A stretch of DNA of 64,000 bases from Lepus europaeus (lineage: Eukaryota > Chordata > Mammalia > Lagomorpha > Leporidae): NCBI RefSeq assembly GCF_033115175.1, contig NC_084843.1, positions 58,258,474 through 58,322,473 of the forward strand. Reading direction: 5' to 3'. Position 1 is the stretch's first letter; each line of letters begins with the position of its first letter. Shown here in pieces: positions 58,071 through 64,000 of this stretch. The position numbers and the translations under genes were made by a program. A model generated the notes under the pieces. The model had not been told where the DNA came from. It did no database searches and saw only the letters and a list, made by a program, of their open reading frames with translations.

Positions 58071-58111
58071 AAAATGGCGGCTGGCCTCACGGAGCCACGT
58101 GACCGCCATTT
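58071..58111. promoter_or_regulatory. CCAR1: inverted YY1-like pair around an E-box
   Basis: AAATGGCGG at 58072-58080 and its exact reverse complement CCGCCATTT at 58103-58111 flank CACGTG at 58096-58101. YY1 binds the AANATGGCGGC-type motif, and USF/MYC-class proteins bind CACGTG (known motif preferences). Binding here is inferred. Confidence 0.6.
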
Positions 58112-58358
58112 CTTGCTTTGCCACCCTCAAGGAAGCCTTTCCCTCCCCTCGCTAGCGCAAAGACGTTCCCTGCTCGTTGTTTAGCGAAGCCAAGGTAACC
58201 CTTCCCAGGCGCGCTCCAGAGCCGGCAGCAGATCCCAAGGCCAGTCGTATTGAGGGCGGTCGGGGAGCGCGCACGTAGAACGTCGTCCCGTAAGCGCCGT
58301 TCCTGCGGGAGATGTGGAGGAGGGGAGCGCGCAGAGGCGGGGGGGGGGGGGGACGTCG

Positions 58359-58368
58359 GCGCATGCGC
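58359..58368. promoter_or_regulatory. CCAR1: NRF1-type palindrome
   Basis: GCGCATGCGC is the consensus NRF1 palindrome, common close to starts of TATA-less housekeeping genes. It sits about 50 bp upstream of the exon 1 donor. Confidence 0.65.
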
Positions 58369-58369
58369 C

Positions 58370-58420
58370 TGAGGCTGACGGGTTTGAAATGGCTTCGGTG
58401 TTAGCCGGGACCCGACTCAG
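58370..58420 (+). other. CCAR1: CCAR1 exon 1, untranslated (5' edge unknown)
   Basis: Ends in CCCGACTCAG before a strong donor GTGAAG at 58421. No ATG-led frame in it joins exon 2 in the CCAR1 frame, so it is read as 5'UTR. The start is a guess from motif positions. Confidence 0.5.
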
Positions 58421-59542
58421 GTGAAGGTCTGGTACGCGCAGTTGAAGCGTTTGGGCGGCCAAGCCGGGGTTCTCCACGTCCTGTCGGATCCGCGGAAGGG
58501 CTGGGAGCGATCGTCTCGGCGGCACGGCTTCCGCGGGCCGGCGACGGTGGGGCTCTCGCGGGGCTGGGGCGGGAGGGACGCGGTCCCTTTTGTGCGGGTC
58601 GGAGCAGGCCCCGCGCGGCCGGCCCCTCCCCCACCGCCGCGCTCCTTCCCCGCGGCCCCTCGGCCTCGGCCCGGCGGGGCAGCGGCCAGGGGGCCCGGGC
58701 CGCCGAGACGGCTGCGGTCGTAGTCTCCCAGCCTCGGGGCCTGGGGCACCGGGGCGGCCGTGCGGCTGTCGGGGGCCGGAGGCTGGCGAGGCGGCGAGGG
58801 CTCGCAGCAGCCCCCGGTGGGCGCTTCACCCGCTGCGGCGGAGCGGTGGGTTTTGTCTGCCGAGGCCTGCGGCCCGCCGGGAGCGAGGACCGCAGGAAGA
58901 TGCATGGCCGGGGGCCGGCCGGCGCTGCTCGGCGGAGGGCGATGCGCGGGCGGAAGCCCTCGCCTCTTCTGGCCGGACTTTGGGGGGGAGGGGTCCTCGC
59001 AGCGGTTCTTTGAGAGGCATCCGTTATCTCAACCGCCTTTCCCCTCGAGGGAAGGGAGCCAAGCAGCGCCCCCAGCCCCTTTCCCCTTTGCTACTCGAGA
59101 AAATACGTTCGTTAGATGAGATCCTTAAACCCCTTTACTTGGGGTCTCGTCCTCTTTCCGTTATTGATCTCAGCACTGCTCTAACCTTGGCCTCCCCTGC
59201 TCAACTCATTGCCAAGAGAAACACGCAGGCTGTTTTCCAGTGTAGAGTTGTGAACTTAACTGTAAGCAATTGGGTCGAGACCGCGGATGGCCTTCGGTTT
59301 AAATGTGACAGTCCATTTTTTAAAAAAGAGTGTAAGTCGTTTTTTTTTTTTTTAAAAAAATGTACTTTTGGTGATCTGCTTGATGTAAAAATGTTTTTGC
59401 TGCATTTCAGATTTTCATTTGCTCCCCGTCTTCCAGTTATTTCTTCTTGGGGAGATATACTTGATACACGGAGCATTTTCTTTCTTTTTGTGACATCGAT
59501 ATAGTTTGGTTGAACTTCAAAATGTGCATCTTTTCTTAATAG
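58421..59542 (+). other. CCAR1: CCAR1 intron 1
   Basis: About 1.1 kb. The first half is CpG-island sequence, the second AT-rich, ending TTCTTAATAG. GC-rich open frames here (up to 304 codons) are compositional. Confidence 0.6.
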
Positions 59543-59664
59543 GACGCTGCTGTAGAAGACAGACAAGCCGAGGTTTTTTTCCCCTTGCATCATGGCTCAG
59601 TTTGGAGGACAGAAGAATCCGCCATGGGCTACTCAGTTTACAGCCACTGCGGTATCACAGCCAG
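59543..59664 (+). CDS. CCAR1: CCAR1 exon 2 with start codon (coding 59592-59664)
   Basis: CCAR1 (cell division cycle and apoptosis regulator 1, CARP-1) is a nuclear coactivator and Mediator-linked protein in p53, Wnt and nuclear-receptor signalling and in splicing. The exon begins GACGCTGCTGTAGAAGACAG, has 49 nt of 5'UTR, and ATG at 59592 in context CATCATGGC. It reads MAQFGGQKNPPWATQFTATA then VSQP plus one base (G of the next Ala), identical to the known mammalian CCAR1 start. The donor is GTCAGG, unusual in having C at +3. The next exon is not in the window. Only 24 of about 1,150 residues are seen, but the match is unambiguous and the position after TET1 agrees with human synteny. Confidence 0.95.
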
Positions 59665-60117
59665 GTCAGGCTACTGAACTCATGTACTGTAAAGGTGGAG
59701 TGAGGCTATCCGTGGGATGGTGAAACGCTCGCCAGTGCTGTGCTTGCAAGTGTGGTTTCATGGGTTTTAAATACCTTACGTTGATTAAGTTTTCATTCCA
59801 AGTTAGCAGCCACTCATTGTACTATATTTGCCATGCTAAGATGTCTGTATTCACAAGGTACGTTTAAAAGTAAATGTATTTAAAAGCCATGCTTCTTGAA
59901 GAACTGTATGTGACTATTCTGTTTGAATTGAAAGTAGAAAAACAGACTAAAGATTTTTATTACCAGGCAGAGGTAAAAGATAAAATAGTTGTAAAGGTAG
60001 TAAATTAACATTTACATTTTCAAAATAAGGTCAGAAGAATTTCTTTTTCAAAATAAAGTCAGTGAAAAATGTTGAAACTGTTTTAATAAATTTCTTCCTG
60101 ACTTTCTTTGGAAGAAA

Positions 60118-60822
60118 ACGTTTATTTATTTGGAATGCAGAGTGACAGGGAGGGAGGGAGGAAGAAAGATCTGGAAGAATTTTTAAAAAAATCTTTATAG
60201 GCATAGTTACAGAGATGCAGACAGAGAGAGAGAGGACCTTTAACCGCTGTTTCACTCCCCAGATGGCCGCAGCAGCCTGAAATGAGTTGATCTGAAGCCA
60301 GGAGCCTGGAGCTTCTGGGTCTCCCATGCAGGTGCAGGGGCCCAAGGATTTGGGCCATCTTCCACCTCTTTCCCAGGCCATAGCAGAGACCTGGATCGGA
60401 AGTGAAGCAGCCAGGACTTGAATTGGAGCCCGTGTGGGATGCTGGCACTGCAAGTGGCGACTTTTCCTGCTACGCCACATTGCCGGCCCCTAATTTTTTA
60501 TTTTTTAAGATTTACTTATTTACTGGAAAGAATAAGAGAAACTCTTTCTTTCTGCTAGTTCAATCCCCAAATGGCCACAGTGACTGGGGTTGGTCTAGGC
60601 TGAAGCCAGGAACTTGGAACCCTTTTGGTGCCTCCCACAAGGGTGGCAGAGACCCCAAGTACATACTTGAGCCATCATCACTACCTTCCCAAACTCATTA
60701 GCAGAGAGCTGGATTAGAAGTGGAACAGCCCAGACTTGGTATTCAGATATGTGGAATGCCGTCATTGGAGGGTTTGGGTGGGGAGGGAGGCTTAAGTTTG
60801 TGTACCATAATACCAGGCCTCC
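60118..60822 (-). repeat. reverse CSINE cluster (one scrap, two copies)
   Basis: 60118-60175 is a tail-side scrap (GTTTATTTATTTGGAATGCA). 60185-60490 is a good copy ending CGCCACATTGCCGGCCCC. 60498-60822 is a worn copy ending ACCATAATACCAGGCC. Confidence 0.83.
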
Positions 60823-61916
60823 CCTTTTACCTTTTTAACCATTTTTTTACTTAGTGGTTGAGTCTTAAAACATTAAGCTCATCTGTAGCTTTGCACTTAT
60901 TAAAGATAATAAGCCAGTAGTGTTTAGGAGTTTGAATTATGTTTCTCAAATACTGCACAGAATCAGGTTTTGAGTTCCCAGGGAATTTGCAGCTTATTTT
61001 GTTACTTTGAATATATTTTTACTTAGGGTATGTCTTATACCAGTTCTTTGTTGCCTCATACTTATCAGTTTTGTAATTTGAGGTCAGTTCCTGAGACCCT
61101 GGTCTTTGACTAGAGTGTTCTAGTTATCTAGGTGACCTTTTTTTAAAAAAAAAAAAAAAAAAGATACCTTAGGGTTTTTATTTTAATTAATTATGCTTTG
61201 GGGGATTAATGGATAGTGGTTGAAGCAGTGGAAAATACTATGAAATAATTATTATAGATAAATATAATTTAGAGCTCATTCTCTGTGTTAAATAATCAGA
61301 AAACTGGGGTTGACTAAGTTTTGATTAAATAGGACTGGGAATTATTAGCAACTACTTTGTGTCCAGAAGCAAATGCTATATTCTTGTAGTTTGGGAAACT
61401 AAACATGTTTTAGCTGGTTTTTACTGCATATAATTTGCTTTAGATTCATGTCTGTAATATACCAATAAAATAGGTGTTATGGTAGAAATCTGTTATCTCC
61501 AGCTCTTAATGTTTGCATTGTAATTATTTGGATATATGGTGTAGTACTTATGTTTGTTTTAAGATTGAATAAGATGACAGTAATGTTTATAAAATTGTCA
61601 GAGGGTAGAGTTGTTAGTGAATGTAGGTCTTACCTTTCTGTATATGGCAAAAGATATTCCAAGTATGAAGGTTTTGTGAACAGAACTTTTATTTGTGCTG
61701 TATGAAATATGTAAATTTTCTTGGACTTGCCATTAATCAGAATTTTTCAAAACCTCAAATTTGGCTCACTAATCGTGACTTCATTAAGTAAGCAGGCAGA
61801 TATTTTCTTAGTATCCAGTTTTAACTTTCCTGTAAAAATCCTGGAATAGGTCCTAAATGAAACTATTTAGTGATGTTTTTTTAATTAAGTGTTGTATCTT
61901 GGGCTACTTTCTGAAG

Positions 61917-62253
61917 GTTTTTTTTTTTTTTTTTTTTTAAAGATTTGTTTATTTGAAAGAGTTACTATGAGATAGGGAGATACAAATATTTTTCATCTGC
62001 TGGGTCACTCCCCAGCTGTCCACAATGGCTGGGACTGGGGCATGCCAAAACCAGTAGCTCCATTTGGGTTTCCCACATGGGTGGCAGGAGCCCAGGCTCT
62101 TGGACCATCTTCCCCTGCTTAGCTAGGTCTGGAAGTGGAACAGCTGGAACCTGAACCAGCACCCATATGGGATGCTGGTGTTGCAGGCAGGAGCTTTACC
62201 TGTTACACCACAATGCAGGCTGAGGCTTTACCCGCTATGCCACAGTGCCAGCT
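61917..62253 (-). repeat. CSINE copy with duplicated head
   Basis: Long T-run, AAAGATTTGTTTATTTGAAA, body, head GTTACACCACAATGCAGGC, then a second head scrap GGCTTTACCCGCTATGCCAC directly after it. Confidence 0.83.
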
Positions 62254-62410
62254 GGCCTCCTTTCTGTTCTTTTAAAGCCGCCTTTGTAGCTAATCATTAG
62301 GTTATTAGAGTTGATTATCAATTTGAAATTTCTGTCAAAAGTTAAATTCTTTTTATTCTTGGGTCAATTAAAGTATGTGTTAACTACATGTACTCTGAAT
62401 AGAAAACTTT

Positions 62411-63133
62411 TTTTAAAGGATTTATTTGAAAGGTAGAGTTACAGAGAGGCAGAGGGAGAGGGAGAGAGAGAGAGAGAGAGGTCTTCTATCTGCTGGTTCA
62501 CTTCCCAAATGGCCTCAATGGCCAGAGCTGGACTGATCTGAAGCCAGGAGATTCTTTTGAGTCTCCCACGCAGGTGCAGGGGCCCAAGGACTTGGGCCAT
62601 CTTCCACTGCTTTCCCAGGCCTAGCAGAGAACTAGATTAAAAGTGGAGCAGGGGCCGGCACTGTGGCATAGCGGATAAAGCCACCACCTACAGTGCTGGC
62701 ATCCCATGTGGGCTCTGGTTCAAGTCCCAACTGTTCCACTTCTGATCCAGCTCTGCTATGGCTTGGGAAAGCAATAAAAGATGGCCAAAGTCCTTAGGCC
62801 TCTGCACCTGTGTGAGAGTCCCAGAAGAAGCTCCTGGCTTCCGATCTGCACAGCTCTGGCCGTTGCAGTCATCTGGGGAGTGAACCAGTGGATGGAAGAC
62901 CTCTCTCTCTCTCCATCTCTCTCTCTCTCTCTCTTTCTCTGCGTCTGCCTCTGCTTCTCTGTAACTCTGTCTCTCAAATAAGTAAAATCTTAAAAAAGAA
63001 AATGAATTTGCTACCAGTTATTTGAAAAAAAAAAAAAAAAAAAAATGGAGCAGCCAGGACTCAATGTGGTGCCTGTACGGGATGCTGACGCTGTAGGTGG
63101 CGGCTTTACCCTCTGTGCCACAGCACCGTCCCC
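62411..63133 (-). repeat. reverse CSINE host interrupted by a younger copy
   Basis: The host runs 62411-62651 (tail with (GA)n to AAAAGTGGAGCAG) and resumes at 63043 with ATGGAGCAGCCAGGACTCAA through to GTGCCACAGCACCGTCCCC at 63133. Confidence 0.9.
62652..63042 (+). repeat. CSINE inserted in a CSINE, with target duplication
   Basis: GGGCCGGCACTGTGGCATAG head, (CT)n, CTCTCAAATAAGTAAAATCT and an extended A-rich tail. TGGAGCAG of the host is duplicated on both sides. Confidence 0.9.
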
Positions 63134-63176
63134 TAGGAAACTTTTTTTTGTTTAGATTGTAACAGCATCTGGTGAT

Positions 63177-63183
<7 letters not shown>

Positions 63184-63214
<31 letters not shown>
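63184..63214. repeat. (TA)n microsatellite
   Basis: About 15 TA units without interruption. Confidence 0.95.
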
Positions 63215-63642
63215 TCTGCAAATGAATAAAGAATTTGGGCAATGGTTGGAGACTGTAGTCCACTTAGGTACAGGTCTGTTAGGAATTCACCAATGTTCCC
63301 ATTGTTGGCTAAGCAATTTGCTAAGGCAAGTCTACTTCAGAAGTTCAAAAGGAGTTAGCTTCTACCTGTTTTCCTCCACAAAGGTTTTTTCTTTTTTTTG
63401 CATTTTTAAATTTCTGAATAGTTTTAAGTTTACAAATGGAAATTGTGATGCATTACAGAGTTCTCATATACTCCACACCCAGATTTCTCTATGGTTAATA
63501 TATTTAGAAAATAATTTCCTAAAGTTTTCCATTGACAGCTTTAAATATAATTGGGGAACAAAAATTCAATAAAGAAGATTAAAAAGACTTAATAAGGATA
63601 ATAGTATAGGTGTCAATTTTACTCTGTTAAAGAAATACAACT
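63215..63642. other. CCAR1: CCAR1 intron 2 stretch, no recognised element
   Basis: A 116-codon open frame from 63222 on the plus strand shows no recognised domain and no splice context. Part may be old LINE. Confidence 0.45.
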
Positions 63643-63952
63643 GGGGCTAGTGTTGTGGCATAAAGCTGCTGCCTGTGACACCAGCATCCCGTATGGGTGC
63701 TGGTGGGTGTCCTGGCTAATCCACTTCTGATCCAGTTCCCTGGTAGTGGCTTGTGAAAAGAAGCAGAAGATGACATAAGTGCTTGGACCCTTGTACCATG
63801 TGGGAGACCTGGAAGAAGCTACTGGATTTGGCCAGGGCTGGTTCCTGGCCGTTCCAGCCATCAGGGAAGTGAACTAGCAGATGGAAAATCTCTGTCTCTG
63901 TCTTTCTCTCTGGAACTCTATCAAATAAATAAATATTTAAAAAAAAAAAAAA
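63643..63952 (+). repeat. CSINE copy
   Basis: GGGGCTAGTGTTGTGGCATA head (A-box region shortened), standard body, and ATCAAATAAATAAATATTTA plus A-run tail. Confidence 0.88.
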
Positions 63953-64000
63953 CCTTGAAATACTGTCAGGTGTATATGTCATATCAATGTGTCATATCAA

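Larger units (their letters stand above)
58060..59000 (+). promoter_or_regulatory. CCAR1: CCAR1 CpG-island promoter
   Basis: Base composition switches from AT-rich to very CpG-rich at about 58070 and back near 59100, typical of a housekeeping promoter. Visible motifs are YY1-like AAAATGGCGGC (58071) and CCGCCATTT (58103), an E-box CACGTGAC (58096), CRE-like GACGTC (58352), NRF1-like GCGCATGCGC (58359) and a 14-G run (58339-58352). No TATA box was seen. The transcription start is probably between about 58300 and 58400, just upstream of the exon 1 donor; the exact start cannot be read from sequence. Confidence 0.85.
59665..64000 (+). other. CCAR1: CCAR1 intron 2 (runs off the window)
   Basis: From GTCAGG at 59665. 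No further CCAR1 exon (Gln/Ala-rich, expected next) was found. 59665-60117 and 60823-61916 hold no recognised element; the rest is mainly CSINE. Confidence 0.8.

Noticed and set aside
58417..58905. 162-codon minus-strand frame in the CpG island
   Set aside because: Compositional frame in GC-rich sequence. Pro/Ala/Arg-rich with no domain, and no evidence for a divergent gene.
58590..59504. 304-codon open frame in the CpG-rich region
   Set aside because: It begins at a non-ATG codon inside CCAR1 intron 1, consists of Gly/Arg/Pro-rich CpG-island translation, and is interrupted by no recognised domain or splice signals.

Overview
This is a mammalian chromosome window, almost certainly from a lagomorph (European rabbit or a close relative). 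About 75 recognisable copies or pieces of the tRNA-derived lagomorph C-repeat SINE (CSINE) lie on both strands. They range from near-intact young copies with clear target-site duplications to badly decayed ones. Genes are split by GT-AG introns; nothing prokaryotic or organellar was seen.

The main gene is TET1, a 5-methylcytosine dioxygenase, read on the plus strand. Nine coding exons are present (exons 4 to 12 by human numbering), from 7649 to the stop codon at 38673-38675. The reading frame is continuous across all eight junctions and there is no internal stop. They encode the long linker after the CXXC finger, the cysteine-rich region and the split double-stranded beta-helix core. The iron ligands (H-R-D in exon 10, His in exon 12) and the 2-oxoglutarate-binding Arg are intact. 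The promoter and exons 1-3, with the CXXC DNA-binding finger, were not found here, so positions 1-7648 are read as intron 3 (inference). The 3'UTR starts at 38676; several AATAAA signals are candidate ends.

Positions 41.3-58 kb are intergenic: a SINE-poor stretch to about 47.1 kb with weak minus-strand reading frames of unknown origin, then a dense field of nested SINEs, microsatellites and old LINE pieces.

The second gene is the 5' end of CCAR1, also on the plus strand. It has a CpG-rich promoter at about 58.06-59.0 kb (YY1-like, E-box, CRE-like and NRF1-like motifs), a probable untranslated exon 1 ending at 58420, and a first coding exon (59543-59664) starting at ATG 59592. The rest lies beyond the window. 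TET1 followed by CCAR1 in the same orientation matches human chromosome 10q21.3.

No unknown biological system is evident. The points most worth a second look are an approximately 80-bp intronic segment copied into a nearby SINE, an inverted pair of YY1-like motifs around an E-box in the CCAR1 promoter, the SINE-poor region after TET1, and two unidentified minus-strand reading stretches.
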